From contig CM063245.1 in NCBI GenBank assembly GCA_032158295.1, forward strand, positions 7,426,700 to 7,490,699: a stretch of DNA of 64,000 nucleotides. Reading direction: 5' to 3'. The notes under the pieces are model-generated. The model worked only from the letters and a program-made list of their open reading frames with translations. It did no database searches and was not told where the DNA came from. This stretch comes from Pycnopodia helianthoides. Taxonomy: Eukaryota > Echinodermata > Asteroidea > Forcipulatida > Asteriidae. Positions 22,862 to 36,691 of this stretch are shown here, piece by piece; positions within the stretch are counted from its first letter, which is position 1, and the number at the start of each line of letters is the position of its first letter. Both the position numbers and the translations under genes were made by a program.

Positions 22862-25800
22862 GAATCAGTGTCAAAACACTTTTTAAATTTGTATCGCTCC
22901 AATCAAGCTAAGATTCAACACATGGCTTCAGAAGGTACTGTTTTCTTATATAAAATGAGTCTTAGAGCAATCACAGTAGTGAATCTTTCTCAAAGCAACT
23001 TTTGATTTTTTTTTGTCTCCAATCAAGTTGAGATTCAACACATGGCTTCAGAAGGTACTGTTTTCTCATACAAAATAAGTCTTAGAGCAATCAGAGCATT
23101 GAATCAGTCTCAAAACACTTTTTAAAATTCATTTGTCTCCAATCAAGCTAACATTCAAACACATGGCTTCAGAACATACTGTTTTCTGATACAAAATGAT
23201 TCTCAGAGCAATCACAGCAGTAATTCTTTCTCAAAGCACCTTTCGATTTTTTTTGTCTCCAATCAAGCTAAGATTCAACACATGGCTTCAGAATACTGTT
23301 TTCTCATAGGAAATAAGTCTTAGAGCAATCAGAGCATTGAATCAGACTCAAAACACTTTTTAAATTTGTATCTCTCCAATCAAGCTAAGATTCAACACAT
23401 GGCTTCAGAACGTACTGTTTTCCCATACAAAATAAGTCATAGAGCAATCAGAGCATTGAATCAGACACAAAACACTTTTTAAATTTGTATCTCTCCAATC
23501 AAGCTAAGATTCAACACATGGCTTCAGAACATACTGTTTTCTGATACAAAATTAATCTCAGAGCAATCAGAGCAGTAATTCTTTCTCAAAGCACCTTTCG
23601 ATTTTTTTTGTCTCCAATCAAGCTAAGATTCAACACATGGCTTCAGAAGGTACTGTTTTCTCATACAAAATAAGTCTTAGAGCAATCAGAGCATTGAATC
23701 AGACTCAAAACACTTTTTAAATTTGTATCTCTCCAATCAAGCTAAGAATTCAACACATGGCTTCAAAGTACTGTTTTCTCATACAAAATAAGTCTTAGAG
23801 CAATCAGAGCATTGAATCAGTTCTGAAGCTCTGAGATTCATTTTGTATGAAACAGTATGTTCTGAAGCCATGTGATCAATCTCAACTGATTGAGACAAGA
23901 AATCAAAAGGTGGTTGAGAAAGATTTCACATGCTCTGATTGCTCTGAGATTCATTTTGTAAAGAAATGAAAACACTTTCAAAATTTATTTGTCTCCAATC
24001 AAGCTAACATTCAACACATGGCTTCAGAAATACTGTTTTCAACAAAATAAGTCTTAGAGCATTCACAGTAGTGAATCTGTCTCAAAGCAACTTTGATTTT
24101 TTTTTTGTCTCCAATCAAGTTGAGATTCAACACATGGCTTCGAGAGTACTGTTTTCTCATAGAAATAAGTCTTAGAGCAATCAGAGCATTGAATCAGTCT
24201 CAAAACACTTTTTAAATTTGTATCTCTCCAATCAAGCTAAGATTCAACACATGGCTTCAGAAGGTACTGTTTTCTCATACAAAATAAGTCTTAGAGCAAT
24301 CAGAGCATTGAATCAGACACAAAACACTTTTTAAATTTGTATCTCTCCAATCAAGCTAAGATTCAACACATGGCTTCAGAAGGTACTGTTTTCTAATATA
24401 AAATGAGTCTTAGAGCAATCACAGTAGTGAATCTTTCTCAAAGCAACTTTTGATTTTTTTGTCTCCAATCAAGTTGAGATTCAACACATGGCTTCAGAAG
24501 GTACTGTTTTCTCATAGAAAATAAGTCTTAGAGCAATCAGAGCATTGAATCAGTCTCAAAACACTTTTTAAATTTGTATTACTCCAATAAAGCTAAGATT
24601 CAACACATGGCTTCAGAACGTACTGTTTTCCATACAAAATAAGTCATAGAGCAATCAGAGCATTGAATCAGACACAAAACACTTTTTAAATTTGTATCTC
24701 TCCAATCAAGCTAAGATTCAACACATGGCTTCAGATGGTACTGTTTTCTCATAGAAAATAAGTCTTAGAGCAATCAGAGCATTGAATCAGACTCAAAACA
24801 CTTTTAAATTTTGTATCTCTCCAATCAAGCTAAGAATCAACACATGGCTTCAGAAGGTACTGTTTTCTCATAGAAAATAAGTCTTAGATCAATCAGAGCA
24901 TTGAATCAGACTCAAAACACTTTTTAAATTTGTATCTCTCCAATCAAGCTAAGATATCAACACATGGCTTCAGAACGTACTGTTTTCTCATACAAAATAA
25001 GTCTTAGAGCAATCAGAGCATTGAATCAGTCTTGTAGCTCTGAGATTCATTTTATTGAAAAAAGTATGTTCTAGCCATGTGTCAATCTCAACTGATGAGA
25101 CAAAAGAAATCAAAGGTGCGTTCAGAAAGGATTTACTACTGGATTCTCTAAGACTCATTTATATAAGAAACAGTACTTCTGAAGCATTTGTTGAATGTTA
25201 GCTTGATTGGAGACAAAATAATTTTAAAATAGTGTTTTAACGATACAATGATCTGATGCTTCCAATAAAAACATGACTTCAAGAAGGTAATCTTAGTTGA
25301 TTTACAAATTTAAAAGTGGTCTTGAGCAAGATCACTACTGTATGCTTGACTCATTTTTATAAGAACAATGAACCTTTGTGATTTTAGTTGTTGGAATCAA
25401 GTTAGATTCAAAAGTGTTTGAGAATGTACATGTTGATTGCTCTTAGATATTTTGTATGAGAATAACAGTAACTTCCTAAAGCCATGTGTTGAATAACTTG
25501 ATTGGAGACAAAGAAATTCAAAATGGCTTGAGAAAGTACTGTTATTGCTCTAAATATTTCAATAGAAACAACGTTCTGAAGCCATGTGTTGTGATTTGAT
25601 GAGACAAATAGATTTTAAAATTTGATTTCGAGTATGATTCAATGCTTCGATATTCATTTTTATAGAAAAAAGTCTTGAGCATTCAATGTTGTGATTGAGA
25701 CAAAAAATTTTTAAAATTGTTTTCTCCAATCAAGCTAAGAATCAAACACATGGCTTCAGAAGGTACTGTTTTCTCATAGAAAATAAGTCTTAGATCAATC

Positions 25801-25935
25801 AGAGCATTGAATCAGACTCAAAACACTTTTTAAATTTGTATCTCTCCAATCAAGCTAAGAATCAACACATGGCTTCAGAACGTACTGTTTTCTCATACAA
25901 AATAAGTCTTAGAGCAATCAGAGCATTGAATCAGT
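22862..25935 (-). repeat. Central satellite, left half (reverse orientation)
   Basis: Monomers of the ~119-bp satellite in reverse orientation, with one forward patch at about 23,825-23,985. From about 25,035 the sequence is badly degraded to about 25,720. Then 25,722-25,935 repeats 24,815-25,030 with the same private variants (for example CTTAGATCAATCAGAGC). Confidence 0.9.
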
Positions 25936-27865
25936 CTCTGATAGCTCTGAGATTCATTTTATATGAGAAAACAGTATGTTCTGAAGCCATGTGATCAATC
26001 TCAACTTGATTGGAGACAAAAGAAATCAAAAGGTGCGTTGAGAAAGATTCACTACTGTGATTGCTCTAAGACTCATTTTATATAAGAAAACAGTACCTTC
26101 TGAAGCCATTTGTTGAATGTTAGCTTGATTGGAGACAAATAATTTAAAAAGTGTTTTTAGACTGATACAATGATCTGATTGCTCTCAGACTTATTTTGTA
26201 TGAGAAAACAGTACCTTCTGAAGCAAAGTGTTAAATCTTAGCTTGATTGGAGAGATACAAATTTAAAAGGTGCTTTGAGAAAGATTCAATGCTCTGATTG
26301 CTCTAAGACTTATTTTGTATGAGAAAACAGTACCTTCTGAAGCCATGTGTTGAATCTTAGCTTGATTGGAGAGATACAAATTTAAAAAGTGTTTTGAGAC
26401 TGATTCAATGCTCTGATTGCTCTAAGACTTATTTTCTATGAGAAAACAGTACCTTCTGAAGCCATGTGTTGAATCTCAACTTGATTGGAGACAAAAAAAA
26501 AAATCAAAAGTTGCTTTGAGACAGATTCACTACTGTGAATTGCTCTAAGACTTATTTTGTTTGAGAAAACAGTACTTTCTGAAGCCATGTGTTGAATGTT
26601 AGCTTGATTGGAGACAAATAAATTTTGAAAGTGTTTTCATTTTTCATACAAAATGAATCTCAGAGCAATCAGAGCAGTGAATCTTTCTCAACGCACCTTT
26701 TGATTTCTTTTGTCTCCAATCAAGTTGAGATTGATCACATGGCTTCAGAACATACTGTTTTCTCATACAAAATGAATCTCAGAGCTATCAGAGACTGATT
26801 CAATGCTCTGATTGCTCTAAGACTTATTTTTTATGAGAAAACAGTACTTTCTGAAGCCATGTGTTGATTCTTAGCTTGATTGGAGAGATACAAATTTAAA
26901 AAGTGTTTTGAGTCTGATTCAATGCTCTGATTGCTCTAAGACTTATTTTGTATGAGAAAACAGTACCTTCTGAAGCCATGTGTTGAATCTTAGCTTGATT
27001 GGAGAGATACAAATTTAAAAAGTGTTTTGTGTCTGATTCAATGCTCTGATTGCTCTAAGACTTATTTTGTATGAGAAAACAGTACCTTCTGAAGCCATGT
27101 GTTGAATCTTAGCTTGATTGGAGACAAAAAAAATCGAAAGGTGCTTTGAGAAAGAATTACTGCTCTGATTGCTCTGAGATTAATTTTGTATCAGAAAACA
27201 GTATGTTCTGAAGCCATGTGTTGAATCTTAGCTTGATTGGAGAGATACAAATTTAAAAAGTGTTTTGTGTCTGATTCAATGCTCTGATTGCTCTATGACT
27301 TATTTTGTATGGGAAAACAGTACGTTCTGAAGCCATGTGTTGAATCTTAGCTTGATTGGAGAGATACAAATTTAAAAAGTGTTTTGAGTCTGATTCAATG
27401 CTCTGATTGCTCTAAGACTTATTTCCTATGAGAAAACAGTATTCTGAAGCCATGTGTTGAATCTTAGCTTGATTGGAGACAAAAAAAATCGAAAGGTGCT
27501 TTGAGAAAGAATTACTGCTGTGATTGCTCTGAGAATCATTTTGTATCAGAAAACAGTATGTTCTGAAGCCATGTGTTTGAATGTTAGCTTGATTGGAGAC
27601 AATAAAATGTTTTAGGACTGATTCAATGCTCTGATTGCTCTAAGACTTATTTGTATGAGAAAACAGTATTCTGAAGCCATGTGTTGAATCTAACTTGATT
27701 GAGACAAAAAAAAATCAAAGTGCTTTGAGAAAGATTCACTACTGTGATTGCTCTAAGACTCATTTTATATAAGAAAACAGTACCTTCTGAAGCCATGTGT
27801 TGAATCTTAGCTTGATTGGAGCATACAAATTTAAAAGTGTTTGAACTGATTCATGCTCTGAGAAA
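25936..27865 (+). repeat. Central satellite, right half (forward orientation)
   Basis: Forward monomers begin at the switch near 25,936 with a distinctive monomer (GCCATGTGATCAATCTCAAC). A reverse patch at about 26,640-26,790 mirrors the forward patch at 23,825-23,985. The array ends at the spacer near 27,870. Confidence 0.9.
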
Positions 27866-28552
27866 CTACATGCTGTCCCACTTCTGTCTTTCTGCGTCTT
27901 CGAACCTGTTGATTCAATTAATTGAATTTTTCTGAAGTGAGTTTCCCAAATGTTTAGATCTTATTACTTCAAGTGTTTATCAGTTACATTTTGGGTGCAA
28001 AACCGTGTTTGGGTTTATTCCTTTGGATCTTAGTCAGTTTTGTCAAAAGTTAGGACGGTCTTTAGGGTTACAACAATTGCCATATATTGATCCCAAACTC
28101 TCAGATTAATCAGATTAGATTAGTTGTGGTACAGGTGACAGACCTCGTCTGGTGGTATTCCTATGGACTGCAGTTAAAGGAGTTGACTCCTTGATGTTTT
28201 CTACAAACGATGCATTTATGTTGAACACTAAATACCCTGTCGCAAAGGGGATTGAGACATCATCATTTTGTGGGGGGGGGGGGTACTATCTGCAGCTGCG
28301 AAGATCCGAGACCTACCTCCATCTGAGACTACTTTCATGCTGAGACCGGCGTGTGCGGGAAAGCAACCTATTCTCCTGTCAGCAGTGAACATCTGATGTG
28401 TGTGAATGCAAAATTTGGGGACTATCACTGAGCTATCTTTTTGTACACAGTTGAGCGAGTTGATGTGAGAATGGTTGTTTTTTCGAATAGAAATGAAATG
28501 AGAAGGTAAAATCTTGCTGTTCTTCATTCATTGCTGTTCTTCATTTCTGAAA

Positions 28553-29035
28553 GCAATCAGATCGTTGTATCAGTCTCAAAACACTTTTTAAATTTGTTTC
28601 TCTCCAATCAAGCTAAGATTGAACACTTTGCTTCAGAAGGTACTGTTTTCTTATACAAAATAAGTCTCAGAGCTATCAGAGCATTGAATCAGTCTCAAAC
28701 ACTTTTTAAATTTGTATCTCTCCAATCAAGCTAAGATTCAACACATGGCTTCAGAAGGTACTGTTTTCTGATATAAAATGAGTCTTAGAGCAATCACAGT
28801 AGTGAATCTTTCTCAAAGCACCTTTTGATTTTGTATCTCTCCAATCAAGCTAAGATTTAACACTTTGCTTTAGAAGGTGCTGTTTTCTCATACAAAATAA
28901 GTCTGAGAGCAATCAGATCGTTGTATCAGTCTCAAAACACTTTTTAAATTTGTTTCTCTCCAATCAAGCTTAGATTTAACACTTTGCTTCAGAAGGTACT
29001 GTTTTCTCATACAAAATAAGTCTGAGAGCAAGTGA
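28553..29035 (-). repeat. Detached satellite copies (right arm)
   Basis: About four satellite monomers in reverse orientation. The left-arm counterpart has only about two, so the arms differ here by roughly two monomers. This accounts for the ~230-base shift in paired coordinates. Confidence 0.85.
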
Positions 29036-29258
29036 GAGAGGGGTGAAAAATGAAGAAGGTAAAATCTTGCTGTTCTACAGTCTACTGGGGAGAGAAACTT
29101 GTGAGCTTTCTTTGAGAGGTGGTCACAGTCATGAATGCATCTCATCCAGTGTTTGTTGAATCTCCTTTGAGATTCAACAAACACTATTTTTAAATATTCT
29201 AAGAGGGTTTGAATAATACATACTTTTTATGAGCCAGATGCTGAAATTTCACATATTG

Positions 29259-31157
29259 GTACCGTATCGAGGGGACTAATTCTAATATCACTTTTCTTGT
29301 AGCAAATGATCCATAACTTACCATAAAAAAATTCTACCAGTTTACGAAAGATTTTCACCGTAAAATCTAAAACATCTCCGTTATTCATAAAGTCAACGGC
29401 CGTTTAGGCATTAACATTTCTTAAGCCCATGTGTTTGCATGAAGAAATAATAATTTGAGTGTGCATACTCAAACAGCCGTTGTATTTGTCACTTTGCTGC
29501 CTCTCAATAAAAACAGATCGCCAGCCATTTTGTTTTCGCTGTCAGGCGACAAAATTTCGACAGTTTACAGTTGATTTTAGACCTTTATGAGTAAATAATC
29601 AGTGTGTGTATTTACCAAGAATTAGAGGTAATCTATTTTTTATATGACTGTTGATTAAAAATGAGGGGAAAAAGTGCACATTGAGTCAAAAAACCAGTAA
29701 GAACGTGCCGTGAATATGTGATGCCCCGTCTGCCCATTATGCTGACTGTGTACAACAAGGGTGCAGCGGCCGGTGACGATCTATAGATCAATGCTGTTCA
29801 CATTTTGATGTATAATTGTGGTCCTAAAATACCTGGATTTCAAAGATGTACTACACAGAAAATTTGTAAATTTCATTAAATATGAATCACAACAAAAAGG
29901 CCGACCCAAGAGTTTTTTAGTGTGCTGTTTTGGTTTGTCCGCCGTGGAGGGCAACGCATGAGACCTGATTTATTTGATTTTATTTTGTATCGATTTTGAT
30001 TTTTTGACGTCGTTTCATTTTTAAAACTTTCTAACATGTTTGCTTTTCCAATTGATAGTTATTGTTGCCATAACCTTGACACTGTGATGTATAGTGAAAT
30101 TTTAAAAGGGCGCTGCTCATCTGCTCGTAATTTTGTCTATTTCACAGTCTTTAGGATTCGATTCCCTCTTAAATGAAATATATCGGTATTTTTAAGCCTT
30201 TACTATTTTCCTAAATTACTTAGAAATCATCTACCGGCGCCGGGCAGTGGCTCCCCTGGCAAGGAAATTAGTAAGGGGTTGGCATGCGGGAAACTTGTTA
30301 TTCTGTTCTTTTTATACTTTAGTATTACGCTTCTTCCACTCTCCTTTTTTTCTGATGGTTTTTAGTGGGAAAAGAAAAAAGTTATATAACGCAATTGTTT
30401 TTCTTTTCTTGTCTCTGTACGTTGTTTTACAGAGGGGCACCCTCTGTCATCCCCACCCCACACCCTCATCCCCGATACGGTAGGCCCACAGATTTGATGG
30501 ACATTTTCCTCCCTTAATCCACTTTTCTTTGTCAGAAGTATTTAAAGCACTTCTAGGGAGACCTGAGAAAAAACAGAGAACGCATCTGAACTCTTTTCAA
30601 AGTTTATTGTTGATTTCAGTTGGATAAGACCGGCATCACACAGGTGTTGCATACTCTCCTTAATTCCTCTATGGACCTATTATCTGTAAACCTGCACCAC
30701 GACCTTCTCTAAACTTTACAAATAACATTTATAAACCAAATACAATGTTATATAACGAATAACGAAGGCATTTCTCAACAAAATGACACTTAAACCAATT
30801 AATTCCTCTTGATGATTGTTGATGAAAAGTATACATCAGCAATTATTGACAAAGAGAAACATTGTTGACATGCAGCATGCTTGCATGTGACAAATACAAC
30901 GGCTGTTTGAGTATGCATACTCAAAATATTCAATCTCCGTGCAAACACATGGGCTTAACAAATGGTTACTATCTAAACGGCCGTTGACTTATCAATAACG
31001 GAAGCGGCTAGGGAAGAGGTTTTAGATTTTACGGTGAAAATCTTTCGAAAAATGGTAGAAATCTAATTTTTTGACAGGCTATCGTAGTTTATGGTAAGTT
31101 ATGGATTATTTTGCAACAAGAAAAGTGATATTAGAATTAGTCCCTTGAGATGGTACC
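29259..31157. mobile_element. 1.9-kb long-TIR element (right arm)
   Basis: Mirror of 19,767-21,665, with GGTACC at both ends and ~250-base inverted ends. No coding sequence is recognised inside. Confidence 0.7.
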
Positions 31158-32699
31158 GGCAAATGGGGCATGGACTAATTTAGACGATTTCATTAGACTA
31201 GCTATTTTAATCAAAATTTTGTTGTTTCTGACTTTCATGGTTGATAAATATCAAACAGATTTAATGTATGCCCGGTTGTTTAAACTTTTTCAAGTGATGG
31301 ACTGTACAGTGTAATGGGCTCCATACTGCTGACCTGGCGGAGCACGTGGCTCAACAATCCGGAAGTCTTTGGTAGTACAATGGCCGTGCTATTATCAAAC
31401 GCAGCATCCTGGGAAACTATAGTGGTGGGTTTGCCACAATGCTAATGTAAATATTCACATGGCTCCACCTGTCTCGATTTTCTGCAGTACCTTGTCAATG
31501 ACAGCAGAAAGTGGAAAAGCACAATAACTTCATTTGTCAAAGAAATTGTAAAGGCATCGCATGCAGTTGCCTCTGGGTCAGAGAGAGACTCGACACAAAC
31601 GGTGTATAATTGGCTCTATACGCAAATACATAGATCAGTACTTGCTGTGCGTGATGCATTTATTGATATGATTAAATTATGAAAAACATTTTCACCTAGT
31701 TTCCATTCGAGATGATCCTTAACTCAGAGGGAACTACCGGCATACTGTTTACCTCATTTAGGGATGCGGAATAACAAACAATAATTGTTAGATGGTTGTT
31801 GTTTAAAAAAAAAATCATAAAAATATCACATAATTAACGAAAAATGTGAAGGGAAAAAAACGCGGTCAAAGGTCAGCTTATACGCTTTTCCAGCCGTTCA
31901 ACTTTTAAGTTTACGTGACATTGTTGCGCAATGTTGTAAGTAGACTGGTGCTCTGTTTATGTATTATTTATAGCAATGGCGCCGCATGAGGATCCAGTCT
32001 TCATATCTATCAAAGCACAAATTCACGTGTTATAAAAAAAACTGACATAAACACAATTCAGTCTAGTCCGGTGCACACCAACTTGTAATATGTGGACATC
32101 CCGTGCAGCTCATAGACGTAGACAAGCTGTATGGCTGGATGACACCCGTCCGTCGTCGTCCCGTCGCGTGTGTAGCGCAGTCAACACGTAACGTGGCAAT
32201 AGTTAGGGGATAATAGCTAGAGGTACAGACTAAAAGTTAAACCCTCGTACAACAAAACGTAATTAATGGTCTGGCTCCCTAACCCTCCTTAGCTCACTGC
32301 TAAACCGGCAAGCTGGGGAGTTCATGCCGCAGGGTTTGTCTCTCCGGCCCCACGAGACACACCAGCTGAACGGGATACGCCCCAAGGTTTACTTTCCGCT
32401 AGCTCCCACGGCACACCAGTGCCGTAAAACACGCTTCCCCTGCACGGACTCTCTGAATGCGAATCCACGTTCTATTTTTTCATAATTATTTACAACTTGT
32501 ATCCATAATCTCAAATACTCATGAATAAGTGTTTAAAAAAAGATTTAAAGCTGGTTCAGTACTTATTTTTATACGGCTGGAAGTAAAATTAACTCCGATG
32601 ATCACGAGATTTATCCGAACCACATTTTGGTTTGTATTTTCTGTCTAGTTGGAGGGGCACTACCGGTATTTGTTGGATGCTTTATGACTGAGAATTTCC

Positions 32700-35600
32700 T
32701 TAAAGGGACACACCGGCTAACTACTTACCTAATTTAGTGATGTTGAATCACAGAAAATAATTTTTCGATGGTTGTTGTAAAAAAAAAATCATCAAAATGT
32801 CACGTAATTAACGAAAAATGTGAAAAACCAAAACGCGGTCAAAGGTCAGCGTATACGCTTTTCCAGCCGTTGCAACTGTCAAGTTTACGTGACATTGTTT
32901 TAAGTGTTTATTTATTATTTATATCAATGGCGAGGCATAAGGATCCAGTCTTCATATCCATCAAGCACAAATTCACGTGTAATTAAAAAACCGACATAAA
33001 CACAGTCTTATCCACATTCGTCGTCGTCCCGCCGCGTGTGTGTAGCGCAGGCATCACGTAACGTGACAATAGTCAGGGGATAATAGCTAGGGCTACAGAC
33101 TAAAACCCTCGTAAAACAAAACGTAATCAATGGTCTGGCTCCCTACCCCTCCACAGGCTCCGAGTTCATGCCTCCGTGGTTTGTCTCTCTGGCCCGGCGA
33201 GACACTGCACCGGTGCGGGACATGCCCCCAAGGTTTACCAGCTAGCTCCCCACGCTTCCGTGCACGGACTCTCTGAATACGAATCTTACGAGAGTGAGCG
33301 CACCTACTCAATGAAATAATATATTTTGGTCATCCTATTTGCAGCATTTGGCGATGATTCCAGCGCCAGCATGGAAAGCTCCTGTTGTATGGAGTAATTT
33401 TCGGAGTTGCCTGATTTTCTCCCCATACCACACGCTAACTATGGGGCTACAATAAAGCGTTCTGAATGGTCGTTTTAAATAAGGTAAACTAAGGAAAGCG
33501 TTTATAACAGTCGTACTGGTGGTACAGGGGTGACTGCTAGCCTTCGAGCACAGCCTGGTTTATCGCATGCGGTGCGTGTATAGCGGCAATTGGTATATTG
33601 TGTGCGCTATCGGTGTCGCTAATGTTAATCGGTGATAATAAAAATAGAGGCAAGAGGTATAAGAAAACTTAACAAACTTTAAATGTTATCTCCTGCCCAT
33701 TTTTCTTACTTCACTGATCTATTTTCTTTTAATGTATCAACTAATTTTTAAAAATGTATCATACAATAGCTGTCACTATGTCACGGAGGTAACATTGTCC
33801 ACTTTCCGAAGTGGATGTCAAAGTTGTATTTGAGTTGTGTAAACGAACACAATTTAATGCAAAACACTGTCAAAAGGACAATTTACGAATCACAAGTCAT
33901 AGTCTTCCCCAATAATTACATAGGCCTACGTGTCAATAGGTATTGCCCCATATTGTCATTTGAAGGTTACTAAACATAAACACACCAAACATTCTTCAAG
34001 TCCCCCAGTACTGACAACATATATTAAAGGAACATTACAGAATTGGTTTTTGCGCTCATATAGCCTGCCCGATATGGGGTAGAGGCCCCCCCAATGTTCC
34101 CATACTATAACACACTATTTTCCTCTTGTATAGAACTACCCCCCCCCAAAAAAATCCTCAAAAGAATTCCTGAGATTCCAAGCACACAATGAAGACACAA
34201 TAGCAGGGGGGAGGGTTTCCCTCTGCCCCATATCGAGCACCAATTGTGCGCTCATTGCTACTGGCTGCCCAGGACTTGCATGCCATTGCCTGTTAATAAC
34301 TTGCGTTCACTAGGTGTGGTGGGAGTGGAGGGGCTTTTTCTTCAACGACTTTAATTAAGCTCCGCATCTATTACTGCATCGCCTGTTGTTTGTACTGAAT
34401 CAAGTTGCGTCACGGGAATGTGGGGTTTTTGTTCAGCAATCTGGGCCTTTGAATCTAGTGGGGCGGGCATTTTGAGTTGTGGCGTGCACCATGAGGCACA
34501 TTGTATTACCCTGAATAAGGTTAGTCCGGCGGTTTTCAGAAAGCCGAGACTGAATTTTTAGTTCATTAATGGCGCCCGTTATTGCCACAGTGTTTCTTGC
34601 ATTATTTTGCCCAATTCGTTCATTTGCTTTGCAAGCATATTTATTGGGCCCATAACTTCTTTTTTGTTGTTTTGGGGGATGCTTGCTCGGAATTTTTAGG
34701 TGGAAGGGCAGATGGAACGTCTGCTGTGTACTCAATTAGAATGATACCCTTCCATGTAATTCATTGAGTTTTGTTTGAAGGTTTGGAAATTCCTGAAAAT
34801 CGTCGTTGTTTTTGGTCCCCTTCTTAGATCGTAATAAAAAGATAACATCGGCAAATTTAGTCCCAATGCCCGGTAAAGAAGTCGGTTGTTTTACAAGCGT
34901 TCTATTTATGTTGATGACCATGATTGGAGTACAAGTAATTGAATATGTTACGAAAATGGTTCGAAATCTGCTTTACGTTAAGTATCGGATATCACTCTCT
35001 AATTACAGCAAGCGCCCCTGTCGGGAGTGAAGCACAACAGATTGACCTGACTTGCGGTAAAATTTTGTGACAAAACCGTAATAGTTTGAACTTTTGTTTT
35101 AACGCACCGCGCAGCATGGGTTGTTATAGCAGTTTTCGGCAAATTTATACAAAACAAAAGTAATACAATAAATTATCGTAGCGAACAATACCAAATAATG
35201 TACATTTATCCGCTTAGTCTTGGACAATTACCCTACAGATTCAACAAACGCCGAATTATAAGGTGAAGCGTATAAACTTTTGGTTTTCTAGTGTAGGCCT
35301 ACACCTGAAGCACATAAAGCAGGAAGGCCTACCATCAACAATTTTGTTTCTTCTACACTTTTTGTAAGGACAGTCTAAACGGAATTAAATTATTTGGATA
35401 GCCTATGAAGTGTCACACAAAAATATTCGTTTTCTGACTAAAAGCTTATCAAAATGAACTTCATGAATTCCTAAAGTTCAGCACTAGATGAATGTTATCA
35501 ATTCAGCGGACACCAAACTTAATTGTATGTTCGTAAATACCGCGTGAATATTATGAGTAAACGTTTCGTCGAAACGCACATTTGTCTTTCAACATAAAAC

Positions 35601-36691
35601 AAATGAAATTGTCCTCGTATTTTTTACAAGGATATATATTTCTTAGGCCTATTTAAAAAATTATTCTTTGAAAGTTTCACGCACAATTTATCCTCGTCGC
35701 CAATGTTGTGGTCACGGCTACTGGGTTAAACAATGGATGAAGAAATCTTCCTCCATGGTTATAATGGTTATAGTTAGCCCGAACATCTGACACTCCGAGG
35801 CTCGTGTTTTACGCCAGAGACCGGCGTCGAGCGTTTGGAGGAATCCTGACAAACGCACCTTTGACCTCGCATCCCATTGCGGTCTAACAGACAGGGGACC
35901 AGTCGGACAGGGGACCATTAGCAGTGACCATCTATTTAATTAATAGACCAGTGCATGTCCTTATCCTTGCGGATAAGGACAGCGGACCAGTCTAGGTAAT
36001 ATAGTTACCAAAAACATTGTTGTCATTCGTTGTCGTCGTCGGAGGGGTGAGCACGTCGCTGAAGCATAAGGTTGGTACGACACTCAATGAGAAGATATAG
36101 GAACACACAGGTTGGATTAAAAAACGTGACTGACTTGTGGTTCGGTCGCGTAAAGGTAGCGGCCGGGCCACGGTCATGCATGGTTGGTTTATTACGTAAT
36201 CCTCATGTGGATGGTAACTACAAAACAATGAAAACGCGCAGCTACTTATGCGCGGCGAGCGATTGTCTTTCTCATACCACACGCTTACTACAGGGCCACA
36301 AAAAGCGTTCTGATTGGTCCGTTTTTGCATAGTTCGTGCATTTTAAATGAGGTCAGCTAAGGAAAGCAATTATTAATGCAAAACACTGTCGAAGAACAAT
36401 TTTACAAATCACAAGTCATATAGTCTTCCCCAATAAATATGTCTATAGTCGAAACGTTGAGACCAAAAAGGTCCAAAAAGGAAGTAAAACTAACTCTGAA
36501 GATCACGTGACTTTTCGGATTTTGGTTCCGAAAAGTCACGTTACCTTCGTTTTTTGAAAAATGCACAAAAACGGCAAAATTGTATGGTTTCTTTTATGAA
36601 CTATTCTTCTCCATTCCAGGGAGACATTTGGAATCATGTTTTAATCTATTTTGTAGCCCAAAAGCACACCGAAGCCGGTGTGTCCCTTTAA
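32700..36691. mobile_element. ~4-kb TTAA-flanked element (right arm)
   Basis: Mirror of 14,226-18,224. The ends are TTAAAGGGACACACCGGC and its reverse complement. It contains the reverse copy of the unknown decayed frame (34,433-34,921) and the TTAAAGGAACATTACAGAAT end at about 34,025. Confidence 0.55.

Larger units (their letters stand above)
8428..25935 (+). repeat. Left arm of giant inverted repeat
   Basis: This arm is the reverse complement of 25,936-42,486. Paired positions sum to about 50,914 at the outer end, 50,924 near 20-30 kb and 50,685 near 22 kb, so only small indels separate the arms over most of the length. Differences seen include G/A near 9,454, a one-base indel near 9,427, A/G near 18,249 and a C run of different length near 13,387-13,419. 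The inner ~700 bases before the central satellite are much more diverged. Confidence 0.95.
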
